64,000 nt of DNA from Hoeflea sp. (GTDB lineage Bacteria; Pseudomonadota; Alphaproteobacteria; Rhizobiales; Rhizobiaceae). Below the pieces are notes generated by a model. The model was not told the origin of the DNA, searched no databases, and saw nothing but the letters and a program-made list of their open reading frames with translations. The stretch covers positions 1,054,001-1,118,000 of the forward strand of contig JACKJT010000002.1 in NCBI GenBank assembly GCA_020637795.1, read 5' to 3'. Shown here one piece after another: positions 42,755 to 51,766 of this stretch (position 1 is its first letter; each line of letters begins with the position of its first letter). A program made the translations under genes and the position numbers.

Positions 42755-43521
42755 GAAATCGGTTCCTGAAGTGAGGGGGAAGCAGCCGCATCTTGCGGCA
42801 TTGCCCGCAAGGCGGCCGCGCAAAAGCTTTCGCGGCTGATCGGCGGCTCGACGCCGCGTGGCTCGAACACGTGCCGGCCGAGAAAATAACCGGTCAGCCG
42901 GAACGCCTGGGCCAGCATCTCCCGGGTCGTGCAGGCTTGCGTCCGGTCGGGCAGGAAGGCCGGAAGCGACAGCATCCGGTCCGCCCAGGGACGGCCCGCT
43001 TCGGCAGACACCGCCCGGCCCGACTTCGGCGACACATAGACGAGATCGGTGCGTGCGCCGGTCGCCGCGCAGGCGGTCAGGTCGAGCCCGAAGCCCAGAT
43101 CCTCGAGCACGGCAAGTTCGAACCGGACATAGAGCGCCCCGGCTTCTTCCGGCGTGTCCAGGCTGTCGAGAATGATGGCAAAGGCATCGTGCAGACGCGG
43201 ATGGGAATCGCGTTCGGGCAGCAGCCGCAACAGGGCGGCCATAGCCTGCACGCCGTGAACGCCGATGGCGCTTTCCATCAACCTTCCGGCGCGCGCGTTA
43301 AGCAGTTCGACCTGGTATTGGCCCAGATGCTCGTCGAGCCGGGCGCGCCAGACCAGATCCACCGAATTGCCCGGCTGCAGCACCGGTTGGTGGCGTTTGG
43401 AGCGGCCGCCGCGGACAATGCCCAGATGACGGCCATGCGCCTTCGTCATCACCTCGGCGATAACCGAGGTTTCGCCGTGCTTTCGCAGGCCCAGGATGAT
43501 TCCCTCGTCTCGCCATTCCAT
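42751..43521 (-). CDS. recO: DNA repair protein RecO
   Basis: A 256-residue recombination mediator that helps RecR load RecA on SSB-coated DNA (RecFOR). It starts EWRDEGIILGLRKHGETSVIAEVMT, the OB-fold entry of RecO, with GRHLGIVRGGRSKRHQPVLQPGNSVDLVWRARL and a central helical part with a cysteine (LTACAATGA). It ends in a region overlapping the thioesterase gene by 4 nt. It lies 17 nt after era, the usual Rhizobiales order. Confidence 0.93.
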   Translation of the reverse strand: MEWRDEGIILGLRKHGETSVIAEVMTKAHGRHLGIVRGGRSKRHQPVLQPGNSVDLVWRARLDEHLGQYQVELLNARAGRLMESAIGVHGVQAMAALLRLLPERDSHPRLHDAFAIILDSLDTPEEAGALYVRFELAVLEDLGFGLDLTACAATGARTDLVYVSPKSGRAVSAEAGRPWADRMLSLPAFLPDRTQACTTREMLAQAFRLTGYFLGRHVFEPRGVEPPISRESFCAAALRAMPQDAAASPSLQEPIS

Positions 43522-43538
43522 CGCGTGACTTTGCCCGC

Positions 43539-44477
43539 TCAGTGCGGAAATTCAAGCCCCATCTCGCGGTAGCGCTCGGGATCGTTGCCCCAGTTCTCGC
43601 GCACCTTGACGAACAGGAACAGGTGCACCTTCTGCTCGAGGATCTCGGCGATCTCCTTGCGCGATGCCTGACCGATGGCCTTGATGGTCTCGCCCTTGTG
43701 GCCGAGCACGATCTTCTTCTGGCTCTCGCGCTCGACATAGATGACCTGCTCGATGCGCACCGAACCGTCCTTCTTCTCTTCCCAGCGCTCGGTCTCGACA
43801 TGCGATGCGTAGGGCAATTCCTGGTGCAGGCGCAGGAACAGTTTTTCGCGCGTGATCTCGGCCGCCAGCTGCCGCATTGGCAGGTCGGAAATCTGGTCTT
43901 CCGGGTAGTACCACGGCCCTTCCGGCAGCTTTTTCGCCAGGTAGTCCATCAGGTCCTTGCAGCCCGAACCGTTGAGCGCCGAGATCATGAAGGTCTCGTC
44001 GAACTTGACCTTCTCGTGAATGGCCGCCGTCAGCGCCAGCAGCGTGTCGCGCTTGACCTGGTCGATCTTGTTAATCACCAGGATCTTGTGTCCCTGCCGC
44101 TCGGCGAGCGAATCGAGCAATGCCTCCGCGTCACCCCTGATCCCGCGCTCGGCGTCGATCAGCACCAGCACCAGGTCGCCATCCTTGGCGCCGCCCCAGG
44201 CCGTGGTCACCATCGCCCGATCAAGCCGCCGCTTCGGCGTGAAGATCCCCGGCGTGTCGATGAACACGATCTGGGTTCGGTCGTGGATGGCGATGCCGCG
44301 CACGATTGCCCGTGTGGTCTGCACCTTGTGCGAGACGATCGACACCTTGGCGCCGACCAGCTGGTTCATCAGCGTGGATTTTCCCGCATTCGGAGCGCCG
44401 ATCAGCGCCACGAAGCCGGATCGGGTCGGGCCCTGCGGTTCAGCCGGGTTTGCATCTGTTTCAGGTGTATCAGTCAT
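43539..44477 (-). CDS. era: GTPase Era
   Basis: A 312-residue GTPase needed for 16S rRNA 3'-end maturation and 30S assembly. G1 is GAPNAGKST, G3 DTPGIF, G4 NKID and G5 ISALNGSG; the C-terminal KH domain is at about residues 215-300, with VERESQKKIVLGHKGETIKAIGQASRKEI (GxxG loop GHKGETI). It overlaps rnc by 8 nt. The N-terminal 18 residues are an acidic extension before SGFVALIG. Confidence 0.97.
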   Translation of the reverse strand: MTDTPETDANPAEPQGPTRSGFVALIGAPNAGKSTLMNQLVGAKVSIVSHKVQTTRAIVRGIAIHDRTQIVFIDTPGIFTPKRRLDRAMVTTAWGGAKDGDLVLVLIDAERGIRGDAEALLDSLAERQGHKILVINKIDQVKRDTLLALTAAIHEKVKFDETFMISALNGSGCKDLMDYLAKKLPEGPWYYPEDQISDLPMRQLAAEITREKLFLRLHQELPYASHVETERWEEKKDGSVRIEQVIYVERESQKKIVLGHKGETIKAIGQASRKEIAEILEQKVHLFLFVKVRENWGNDPERYREMGLEFPH

Positions 44478-45195
44478 TGTCTTTTCCTGCGTTTACCGGC
44501 CAGACGCCTTCGCGTTCGAGGACTGCGGTCGCTGCGGCCTGTTCGGCGGCGCGCTTGGAGCGGCTTGCGCCGCTTGCGGGTCTCGCGCCCTCGATCTCCA
44601 CGACCACCTTGAACACCGGTTCATGATCGGGACCGGAACGGTCGGTCACCCGGTAGACCGGGGTGACGCCGTAACGGGCATGGGCCCATTCCTGCAATTC
44701 GGTCTTGGCGTCGCGTCGTGCCGCATCTTCGGCAAAGGCCCGCGCCTTCCAGTGCTTGTGGATAAAGGCCCGTGCGGCCTCAAGCCCGGCATCGAGATAG
44801 ATCGCGGCAATGATCGATTCCACCACATCGGCGCGAACATTGAGCATGCGCTTGTCGGCAACCTGCTTGACATCGGCGCCGGTGCGGATGAACTCGTGCA
44901 AACCCAGCTCGTCGGCCACTTCGCCGCAGGTCTGCGCACTGACAAGCTGGTTGAGGCGCACGGAGAGTTCGCCCTCGCTGGCCTCGCGGAAATGCTCGAA
45001 CAGCAACTCGGCCACGCACAGGCCAAGCACGCGATCGCCGAGAAACTCGAGCCGCTCGTAATTGCCACCCGCCGGATTGCGCAGGCTGGAATGGGTCAGC
45101 GCCCGCTCCAGCCTTTCGGCATGGGCGAATGTATGGCCGATCCGCTCCTCGACCCGGGCGACGATGTCCGCGACCTTTTTGGCTGCGCGCTTCAT
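44470..45195 (-). CDS. rnc: Ribonuclease III
   Basis: A 241-residue double-stranded-RNA endonuclease for rRNA and mRNA processing. The catalytic signature YERLEFLGDRVLGLCVAELLF carries the Glu/Asp metal ligands, a second site is around ADVVESIIAAIYLDAG, and a C-terminal dsRNA-binding domain starts DAKTELQEWAHARYG. The ATG at 45195 overlaps the lepB stop as ATGA; the open frame upstream lies inside lepB. Order lepB-rnc-era is conserved. Confidence 0.97.
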   Translation of the reverse strand: MKRAAKKVADIVARVEERIGHTFAHAERLERALTHSSLRNPAGGNYERLEFLGDRVLGLCVAELLFEHFREASEGELSVRLNQLVSAQTCGEVADELGLHEFIRTGADVKQVADKRMLNVRADVVESIIAAIYLDAGLEAARAFIHKHWKARAFAEDAARRDAKTELQEWAHARYGVTPVYRVTDRSGPDHEPVFKVVVEIEGARPASGASRSKRAAEQAAATAVLEREGVWPVNAGKDND

Positions 45196-45938
45196 CGCTG
45201 CGCTGATTTGAAGAACCGGCCCAACCTGAGGTCGGTCGGCCACTTCCAGATTTCCAGTGGCGATGCATCCTCGGCAATCGAGAAGAAGATGATCGTTGCC
45301 CGGCCGATGAAGTTTTCGAGCGGCACATAGCCAACCTCGAAGCGGCTATCCTGCGAGTTGTCGCGATTGTCGCCCATCATGAAGTAATGGCCTTCGGGCA
45401 CCACAAATTCGCGGGTGTTGTCGCCCGGCGAATTGGGGCTGAGGTCGAGCGTGGTGTAGGTCACGCCGTTGGGCAGCGTTTCCTTGTAGACGGGAACGTC
45501 GGTGCCCTGGCTGTAACGCCCTTCCGGCTTGTAGCTGCCGACCAGTTCGCGCTTGACCGCTTCGCCATTGATGAAGAGCACGCCGTCGGTGACCTGGATG
45601 CGGTCACCCGGAAGCCCGATCACGCGCTTGATGTAATCGATCTTGGTGTTGCTGGGCAGCCGGAACACTGCGACATCGCCGCGCTCGGGTTCGCTGCCCC
45701 AGATACGGCCGGAAAACAGGTCCGGCGAGAACGGGATCGAATATTTGGTGTACCCGTAGGAATATTTCGAAACGAACAGATAATCCCCGACCAGCAGGGT
45801 CTCCATCATCGAGCCGGACGGGATGCTGAACGGTTGGAATAACAGGGTACGGATGATCACCGCCAGCAGCAGCGCCTGGGCAAGCACCTTGATGTTTTCC
45901 CAAAGTCCGCCGGAATGGTCTTTTTTTGTATCTGACAC
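45192..45938 (-). CDS. lepB: Signal peptidase I
   Basis: A 248-residue inner-membrane protease with an N-terminal span (about residues 17-34). The catalytic serine is S43 in SIPSGSMMETLLVGDYLFV, and the general-base lysine K104 lies in YIKRVIGLPGDRI. The later GHYFMMGDNRDNSQDSR box completes the family set. It cuts signal peptides of Sec- and Tat-exported proteins, of which this window has many. The stop overlaps the rnc start. Confidence 0.97.
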   Translation of the reverse strand: MSDTKKDHSGGLWENIKVLAQALLLAVIIRTLLFQPFSIPSGSMMETLLVGDYLFVSKYSYGYTKYSIPFSPDLFSGRIWGSEPERGDVAVFRLPSNTKIDYIKRVIGLPGDRIQVTDGVLFINGEAVKRELVGSYKPEGRYSQGTDVPVYKETLPNGVTYTTLDLSPNSPGDNTREFVVPEGHYFMMGDNRDNSQDSRFEVGYVPLENFIGRATIIFFSIAEDASPLEIWKWPTDLRLGRFFKSAQR

Positions 45939-46089
45939 GCGTTGAGTTCCTCGAGGTAGGGCGCGGAAGCGCTTTCTCTAGCTGTTTGCATCGTTCGCGG
46001 CAACACCGCCGGCCAATGTCCTGCAATCTGCTGCCGATATCCCCGCAGCCGGATCGGCACAAGGCGGCAACAATGCTGCTGGCCGAGGG

Positions 46090-46491
46090 TCAGGGCCGGG
46101 GAAGCGCTTCGATGACCACGAAAGCCTGCGCCAGCGGATAATCATCAGTTATTGTCAAATGAATGGCGCAGATCATGCCCGCAGGCGTCATGCTGTCGAG
46201 ATGCTGCGCCGCGCCGCCGCTCAGCTGCATGGTCGGCTTGCCGCCCGGCAGGTTGACCACGCCCATGTCGCGCCAGAACACGCCTTTCGACAACCCGGTG
46301 CCGAGCGCCTTGGAACAGGCTTCTTTCGCCGCAAACCGCTTGGCATAGGAGGCCGCGCGCTGTGCCCGGCGATCCGATCTGGCCCGCTCGACATCGGTAA
46401 AGCACCGGTTGGTGAAACGGTCGCCATGGCGCTCGAGGGTTTTCTCGATTCGCCTTATGTCGATGAGGTCGCTGCCAATGCCGATAATCAC
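46090..46491 (-). CDS. acpS: Holo-[acyl-carrier-protein] synthase
   Basis: A 133-residue enzyme that transfers 4'-phosphopantetheine from CoA to acyl carrier protein. Motifs are IGIGSDLIDIRRIE (Asp8 metal ligand) and KRFAAKEACSKALGTG (Glu). GTG start at 46491 overlaps the TGA of the upstream DUF2062 gene as GTGA; the longer frame upstream is antiparallel filler. The 151 nt between its stop region and lepB show no gene. Confidence 0.95.
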   Translation of the reverse strand: MIIGIGSDLIDIRRIEKTLERHGDRFTNRCFTDVERARSDRRAQRAASYAKRFAAKEACSKALGTGLSKGVFWRDMGVVNLPGGKPTMQLSGGAAQHLDSMTPAGMICAIHLTITDDYPLAQAFVVIEALPRP

Positions 46492-47099
46492 GCCCGGTTT
46501 GCCCTGTCTGCCGTCCGCTCGGAACTTGCCTTGGCCAGTTCCTGGATCCGCACCTTGGCCCGCGCCGCCAGCCTCGACTTTCGCCGTGCCTGGAACGCCC
46601 GCACCGACCAGTAGGTGAGAATGTAGAAAGCGACGCCGCTGACCACCCCCGGCGGGATCGCACCGATGAGCATCGGCTTGAGCACCGGCTCCCACAATTG
46701 ACTGATATCCAGGTGCCGCAGCAGGGCTTCCAGGTTGACATGCTTCTGATGCGCGCCGGTCTCGATCCCGATCAGCATGTTGCCGACCTTCAGCGTAAGC
46801 GCCCAGATGAAGGGAAACGACAGCGGATTGCCAAAAGCGGTTCCAAGGGCCGCGGCAACCATGTTGCCGGCCAGCAGGTAGGAGATCGCGAACGCCAGAA
46901 TGAAATGAAACCCGAGCAGCGGCGTCCAGGACGCAAAAACCCCGGCGGCGACGCCCGCCGCGATTGCGTGAGGCGTCGCGGTCAGCCGCAGCACGCGCTT
47001 GACGAAATACTGGAACGACCGGCCAAACGATCTCCTCGGCCAGAGCGCGGTGCGCAACCGGTCAAAAAATCCCTCGGGTCTTCGGCGACGAAACAGCAT
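46488..47099 (-). CDS. DUF2062 membrane protein
   Basis: A 203-residue protein with a basic N-terminus (MLFRRRRPEGFFDRLRTALW), the DUF2062 core ATPHAIAAGVAAGVFASWTPLLGFHFILAFAISYLLAGNMVAAALGTAFGNPLSFPFIWA with two or three spans, another span near residues 145-170, and a basic C-terminus. Function unknown; in Rhizobiales it is regularly placed between rsh and acpS. It overlaps acpS by 4 nt, so expression is coupled. Confidence 0.9.
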   Translation of the reverse strand: MLFRRRRPEGFFDRLRTALWPRRSFGRSFQYFVKRVLRLTATPHAIAAGVAAGVFASWTPLLGFHFILAFAISYLLAGNMVAAALGTAFGNPLSFPFIWALTLKVGNMLIGIETGAHQKHVNLEALLRHLDISQLWEPVLKPMLIGAIPPGVVSGVAFYILTYWSVRAFQARRKSRLAARAKVRIQELAKASSERTADRANRA

Positions 47100-47243
47100 C
47101 TGGTGTCCGTATATCGCTCCTTTTGTGTCAGCTCTAAGTCAGCGCGACAACAAATCTCAAAGAGCGCCCCTTCTTCCTTGCCTTGGAAGGCCAGTCTGCC
47201 CGCCAACAGCGAAGAACTGGTAAAGGCCCGCTCCAAAATTCCG

Positions 47244-47269
47244 CCCTGCGCCAAGTCACGGGCGCAGGG
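47244..47269 (-). terminator. Hairpin after rsh
   Basis: Perfect 9-bp arms CCCTGCGCC / GGCGCAGGG with an 8-nt loop, 30 nt after the rsh stop. On the minus strand it is followed by CGGAATTTTGG, a short U-run. It probably ends the rsh transcript. Confidence 0.55.
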
Positions 47270-47298
47270 CAGCCTGGCGACCAACCCGCCGGTGCGGG

Positions 47299-49539
47299 CT
47301 AGTGATAGATCCGCTCGACCGTTGAAACCGATTCGAGCGCCTTCAACTGGGTGATCAGCTGGTTGAGATGCTTCAGGTCCCAGACCTGCAGGTCGATCAG
47401 CATCTCGGTGAAATCGGCGGCAACGCGGACCATCGTCAGGTTCTGGATATTGGTCTCGCTTGTTGCGATTGTCTGCGAGACCTCCGCCAGCGTACCCGGG
47501 GCATTGATCGCGGTCACCAGGATGCGGGCCGGAAACCGGTTCTTGTTGTTCTCGTCGATATCCCAGCGGATATCGATCCAGCGGTTCGGCTCGTCATCGA
47601 ACTTGGTCAGCTCCGGCGACTGGATCGGATAGATGGTAATACCCGCCCCGGTTTCCAGAATGCCGACGATCCGGTCGCCCGGCACCGCGCCGCCGGGGCC
47701 GAACTTGACCACCGAATTGTCGTCCATACCGCGGATCGGCATCGCATCCATGTCCGGATCCGGCCCGATGCGCCGCGATGCCTTGGTGGTTTTCTGGGTC
47801 TTGCCAAGCCCGGGGAGCTTGAAGATCAGCCCTGCCGCGCTGCGCAGGTTGAACCAGCCCTCGTCGGCAGGCTTGCGCGGCGACACCCGGGTCTCCTGGT
47901 GGTTGGGGTAGATCGCCCGGAAAACGTCATCCGACGCCAGTTCCCCTCGACCGACGGCTGTCAGCACGTCTTCGACATCCTTGTGTCCCAACCGGTGCAG
48001 CACCGGCTTGAGACCATCCTTCGACAGGGGTTTTCCCGCCCGCGTGAAGGTGCGCTCCAGGATGCGCATGCCAAGGCCGGAATACTGCTTGCGCACCGCG
48101 GCCTTGGTCGCCCGGCGGATTGCCGCTCGCGCCTTGCCGGTGACGACGATCTCTTCCCAGGCCGGCGGCGGAACCTGGACGCCCGAGCGGAGGATCTCCA
48201 CCTCATCGCCATTGGCGAGCCGCGTGACCAGCGGCATGATCCGGCCATTGATCTTGGCGCCGACGCAGGTGTCGCCGATGTCGGTGTGCACCGCATAGGC
48301 AAAATCGATCGGTGTCGCCCCGCGCGGCAGGGCGATGAGCTGGCCTTTCGGGGTGAAGCAGAACACCTGGTCCTGGAACAGCTCCAGCTTGGTGTGCTCG
48401 AGAAAGTCTTCCGGGTTGTCGCCGACAGACAGCGCTTCGATGGTCTGGCGCAGCCAGGAATAGGCCCTGGAATCCTTGGACAGCACCACCGCTTCTTCGC
48501 TCGAGGCGGAATCCTTGTACAGCGCATGCGCCGCCACGCCGCGTTCGGCGATGTCCTGCATCATACGCGTGCGGATCTGCAGTTCGACGCGCTGCCTTGA
48601 GGGTCCGACAATCGTGGTGTGGATCGAGCGGTAATCATTCTGCTTGGGCGTCGAGATATAGTCCTTGAACCGTCCAGGCACCACCGACCAGCGCATGTGC
48701 ACGATGCCGAGCGCCCGGTAGCAGTCGGCCTCTGTGTCGACGACGATGCGGAAGCCAAACACGTCCGAGAGCTGCTCGAACGACAGCGACTTCGACTGCA
48801 TCTTTCGAAACACCGAATAGGCCTTCTTCTGCCGGCCCTTGACCTGCGCCTTCAACCCCTCCTGCTTGAACAGCGCCGACAGTTCGTCCTCGATGGTGTG
48901 GATCAGGTCGCGATTGCGCTCGGAGAGTTCCGCCAGCTTGCCGGTGACCGTGTCATAGGCTTCCTGGTTGATGTTCTTGAACGCCAGCTCCTCGAGCTCC
49001 TCGCGCATTTCCTGCATGCCCATGCGCCCGGCCAGCGGCGCATAGATATCCATGGTTTCCTCGGCGATGCGGGCGCGCTTTTCAGGCGGCACATGTTCGA
49101 GGGTGCGCATATTGTGCAAACGGTCGGCCAGCTTGACCAGCAACACCCGCACATCGTCGGAAATCGCCAGCAGCAGTTTGCGCAGGTTCTCGGCCTGCTT
49201 GGCCCGCTTGGTGACAAGATCGAGCTTCTTGATCTTGGTCAGCCCTTCGACCAGACGGCCGATGTCCTCGCCGAACAGCTCGTCGATCTCGGCGCGCGTG
49301 GCCGATGTGTCCTCGATCGTGTCATGCAGCAGCGCCACGGCGATGGTCGATTCATCAAGCCGCATTTCGGTCAGGATCGCCGCCACCTCCAGTGGATGGG
49401 AAATATAGGGATCGCCGCTGGCACGTGTCTGCTTGCCATGCTTCTGCATGGCGTACACATAAGCCTTGTTCAGCAGGGCCTCGTTGGCATCCGGCTTGTA
49501 TTTTTGCACGCGCTCCACGAGCTCGTACTGACGCATCAT
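47299..49539 (-). CDS. rsh: Bifunctional (p)ppGpp synthetase/hydrolase (RelA/SpoT homolog)
   Basis: A 746-residue stringent-response enzyme. Its HD hydrolase has YISHPLEVAAILTEM and the H72-D73 pair in ALLHDTIEDT; the synthetase has VFRKMQSKSLSFEQLSDVFGFRIVVDT and YISTPKQNDYRSIHTTIVGPS; the TGS domain has VFCFTPKGQLIALPRGATPIDFAYAVHT; the C-terminal ACT domain begins near ARILVTAINAPGTLAEVS. Intact HD and synthetase motifs indicate that both activities are kept, as in the single Rsh of alphaproteobacteria. ATG 49539 has GGAG upstream, right after a terminator-like hairpin that separates it from rpoZ. Confidence 0.97.
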   Translation of the reverse strand: MMRQYELVERVQKYKPDANEALLNKAYVYAMQKHGKQTRASGDPYISHPLEVAAILTEMRLDESTIAVALLHDTIEDTSATRAEIDELFGEDIGRLVEGLTKIKKLDLVTKRAKQAENLRKLLLAISDDVRVLLVKLADRLHNMRTLEHVPPEKRARIAEETMDIYAPLAGRMGMQEMREELEELAFKNINQEAYDTVTGKLAELSERNRDLIHTIEDELSALFKQEGLKAQVKGRQKKAYSVFRKMQSKSLSFEQLSDVFGFRIVVDTEADCYRALGIVHMRWSVVPGRFKDYISTPKQNDYRSIHTTIVGPSRQRVELQIRTRMMQDIAERGVAAHALYKDSASSEEAVVLSKDSRAYSWLRQTIEALSVGDNPEDFLEHTKLELFQDQVFCFTPKGQLIALPRGATPIDFAYAVHTDIGDTCVGAKINGRIMPLVTRLANGDEVEILRSGVQVPPPAWEEIVVTGKARAAIRRATKAAVRKQYSGLGMRILERTFTRAGKPLSKDGLKPVLHRLGHKDVEDVLTAVGRGELASDDVFRAIYPNHQETRVSPRKPADEGWFNLRSAAGLIFKLPGLGKTQKTTKASRRIGPDPDMDAMPIRGMDDNSVVKFGPGGAVPGDRIVGILETGAGITIYPIQSPELTKFDDEPNRWIDIRWDIDENNKNRFPARILVTAINAPGTLAEVSQTIATSETNIQNLTMVRVAADFTEMLIDLQVWDLKHLNQLITQLKALESVSTVERIYH

Positions 49540-49556
49540 CGGAATGGCACTCCAAA

Positions 49557-49592
49557 ACAAGAAAATGCGCCGAATCGAACGACCGGCGCATT
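49557..49592 (-). terminator. Terminator or attenuator between rpoZ and rsh
   Basis: Perfect 9-bp arms AATGCGCCG / CGGCGCATT with an 11-nt loop. On the minus strand it is followed by TTCTTGTTTT, then the rsh ribosome-binding site. It would end or attenuate rpoZ read-through into rsh. Confidence 0.65.
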
Positions 49593-49672
49593 GCGTAGCA
49601 TCAGCTGTCTATCGGCCTTCACGACCGGCTGCCGCCAATTCGTTGCAAATCGGCGGACAATCGGTCAGACGA

Positions 49673-50074
49673 TCAATAGTCGTCGCTTTTTTCCGGCGGC
49701 ACAAGCCCTTCGATGCCTGCAAGCAATTCTTCTTCCGACATCGAGCCGAACGAAACCGCTTCCGGCTGGTCGTCTTCGACGACGGTCTCTTCAGCAGCAT
49801 CGCCGGTCTGCAGGTAACGCTCCGGATCGGGCTCCGGCTCGTCGACTTCCACATGCTTCTGCAGCGAGTGGATGAGGTCTTCCTTCAGATCTCCGGGCGA
49901 GAGGGTCTCGTCGGCGATTTCCCGCAAGGCAACGACCGGATTCTTGTCGTTGTCGCGGGGGATCGTGATCTGACCGCCCTGTGAGATCTGGCGGGCGCGA
50001 TGGCTGGCAAGCAATACCAGTTCAAAACGATTATCAACCTTGTCGATGCAATCTTCGACTGTGACGCGGGCCAT
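49673..50074 (-). CDS. rpoZ: RNA polymerase omega subunit
   Basis: A 133-residue omega subunit: MARVTVEDCIDKVDNRFELVLLASHRARQIS is the core that wraps the beta' C-terminus, followed by NDKNPVVALREIADETL. The acidic C-terminal tail (about residues 70-133) is an alphaproteobacterial extension. ATG 50074 has AAAGGACA upstream. It lies next to rsh, which fits the shared role in ppGpp response. Confidence 0.95.
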   Translation of the reverse strand: MARVTVEDCIDKVDNRFELVLLASHRARQISQGGQITIPRDNDKNPVVALREIADETLSPGDLKEDLIHSLQKHVEVDEPEPDPERYLQTGDAAEETVVEDDQPEAVSFGSMSEEELLAGIEGLVPPEKSDDY

Positions 50075-50114
50075 TGCCTGTCCTTTACAAACTGCTATGG
50101 GGGAGTTTGACCCT

Positions 50115-50143
50115 GCGATAAACACATTGTGTGGCTAATTCAA
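50115..50143 (-). promoter_or_regulatory. Putative rpoZ promoter
   Basis: On the minus strand TTGAAT (50138-50143) is followed after exactly 17 nt by TATCGC (50115-50120), 40 nt before the rpoZ ATG. The spacer contains the small palindrome ACACA-A-TGTGT. Confidence 0.35.
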
Positions 50144-50471
50144 GTCCTTTGCGCCAAAAGCGTTGTTTCCGGACTGAAACCGTCGCCCCGGCATGCATCG
50201 CAGCCCCCTGAAACACAGCTTACGTGGGAAACCTTTGCGTCAGCCGCAAAGATTCTTTAGCAGCTATGCATAAGTATCAAGGCCCAGACCCTTGAAATAT
50301 GGGACCAACCGCAGCATTTGGTTCCACCTCACGATTTATTGAGTCGTGGAACAGTAGGATAATGGTACTTGTATGGCTTTTAAAAAGTTCGAGATCGATC
50401 TAAATTGGCCCTGCAGAAGCCAGATTTGCCTTCAGTTGCGACAGAGGGCTTCTTTGAAAGGAAGATCATAA
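50144..50471 (+). other. Structured AT-leaning intergenic region upstream of the NYN gene
   Basis: About 330 nt with no supported gene. It holds a 7-bp hairpin CTTTGCG/CGCAAAG (50233-50251) followed by a short U-rich run, and a second structure with arms GTTCCAC (50321-50327) and GTGGAAC (50346-50352) plus an inner CTCA/TGAG pair. It is clearly AT-richer than its surroundings and could be a long leader or a small RNA. I could not match it to 6S RNA or tmRNA. Confidence 0.4.
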
Positions 50472-51059
50472 GTGTTTGATCCAAGAGAGAAAATTGCACT
50501 CTTCATTGACGGGGCGAATCTTTATGCAGCGTCTAAAAGCCTGAATTTTGACATCGACTACCGGAAGTTGCTGAAGGCATTTCAATCGCGCGGGTATTTG
50601 CTGCGCGCCTATTATTACACCGCTTTGATTGAGGATCAGGAATATTCGTCAATCCGCCCGTTGATCGATTGGCTCGATTACAATGGGTATAAAGTAGTTA
50701 CCAAGCCAGCAAAAGAATTTACCGACTCCATGGGCCGCCGCAAGATCAAGGGCAACATGGACATCGAGCTCGCCATCGACGCGATGGAGCAGTCCGACGT
50801 CGTTGATCACCTGGTCATTTTTTCCGGCGATGGCGATTTCACCTCTCTGGTCGAGGCGCTTCAGCGCAAGGGCCGCAAGGTGACCGTGGTTTCCTCGCTC
50901 CTGTCGCAGCCGCCGATGATTGCCGATGACCTTCGCCGGCAGGCCGACTACTTCATCGATCTGACCAGCCTCAAATCGGAGATCGGACGCGAGCCGTCGG
51001 AACGCCCGCAGCGCGCCTATGCTCCGGCGGCAGAGGAAGAAGAAGAATTCGAGGATTGA
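50472..51059 (+). CDS. NYN/LabA-type PIN-fold RNase-like protein
   Basis: A 195-residue protein (GTG start, AGGAAG upstream). KIALFIDGANLYAASKSLNFD carries the first acidic metal ligand (D13), KGNMDIELAIDAM the second, and HLVIFSGDGDFTSLVEALQRKGRKVTVV the third, the pattern of NYN nucleases related to PIN domains. The C-terminal 30 residues form an acidic tail ending EEEEEFED, which may bind a protein partner. These proteins are thought to cut RNA; the target is unknown. It overlaps the uracil-DNA glycosylase gene as TTGA. Confidence 0.87.
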   Translation: MFDPREKIALFIDGANLYAASKSLNFDIDYRKLLKAFQSRGYLLRAYYYTALIEDQEYSSIRPLIDWLDYNGYKVVTKPAKEFTDSMGRRKIKGNMDIELAIDAMEQSDVVDHLVIFSGDGDFTSLVEALQRKGRKVTVVSSLLSQPPMIADDLRRQADYFIDLTSLKSEIGREPSERPQRAYAPAAEEEEEFED

Positions 51060-51754
51060 TTGGCGAACTGGCGGCGTCTCGCCAGACCGTCGGCCACAAC
51101 GAGCCGGATCACGATTGCACACTGTGCCCGCGGCTCAGGCGTTTCGCACTCGACAACCGCAAGGCGTTTCCCGGATGGCACAACGGGCCTGTTGAGACGT
51201 GGTATCCTCCGCAAGGCCCGGAAGCGGTAAGGCTGTTGATTGTCGGGCTGGCGCCGGGGTTGCGAGGCGCAAACCGCACCGGCATTCCTTTCACAGGCGA
51301 CGAGTCCGGCACGCTTTTATATGAAACCCTGACCAGGCACGGTTTCGCCGAAAACGGCAATCCCTCAAGCTCCGCCGACCGGCCGCTGCTACAGGGCACT
51401 GCGATCACCAATGCGGTTCGCTGTGTTCCGCCGCAAAACAAACCGCTCGGAGCCGAAATCAGCACTTGCCGGGGATTTCTCGTGGCAACGATCTCGCTAT
51501 TGCCCGGCCTCAGGGTCATCGTCACCCTGGGCAGGATTTCTCATTACAGCACCATACGCGCGCTTGGCGGGAAAGCGGCTCAACACCCGTTTGCGCATGC
51601 CGCGGAAACCGAAGCGGGCGGCATTCGCGTCATTTCGAGCTATCACTGCTCGCGCTACAACACCAACACCGGCCGCCTAACACAAGAGATGTTCGATATG
51701 GTCTTTGAAAAGGCGGCCAGAGCGATCGGAGCCGGACCGGAACCGTTGGTCTGA
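51056..51754 (+). CDS. Uracil-DNA glycosylase, family 5 (UDGb-like)
   Basis: A 232-residue glycosylase. CTLCPRLRRF begins the Fe-S cysteine set, LLIVGLAPGLRGANRTGIPFTGD is the family-5 motif A (GLAPxxxGANRTG, with no Asp in the catalytic site unlike family 1), TNAVRCVPPQNKP follows, and SYHCSRYNTNTGRLT is the family motif B. It removes uracil and other deaminated bases from DNA. The start is a TTG overlapping the NYN stop; no better start was found downstream before the first motif. Confidence 0.85.
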   Translation: MIGELAASRQTVGHNEPDHDCTLCPRLRRFALDNRKAFPGWHNGPVETWYPPQGPEAVRLLIVGLAPGLRGANRTGIPFTGDESGTLLYETLTRHGFAENGNPSSSADRPLLQGTAITNAVRCVPPQNKPLGAEISTCRGFLVATISLLPGLRVIVTLGRISHYSTIRALGGKAAQHPFAHAAETEAGGIRVISSYHCSRYNTNTGRLTQEMFDMVFEKAARAIGAGPEPLV

Positions 51755-51766
51755 CTGGCCCGGGAC

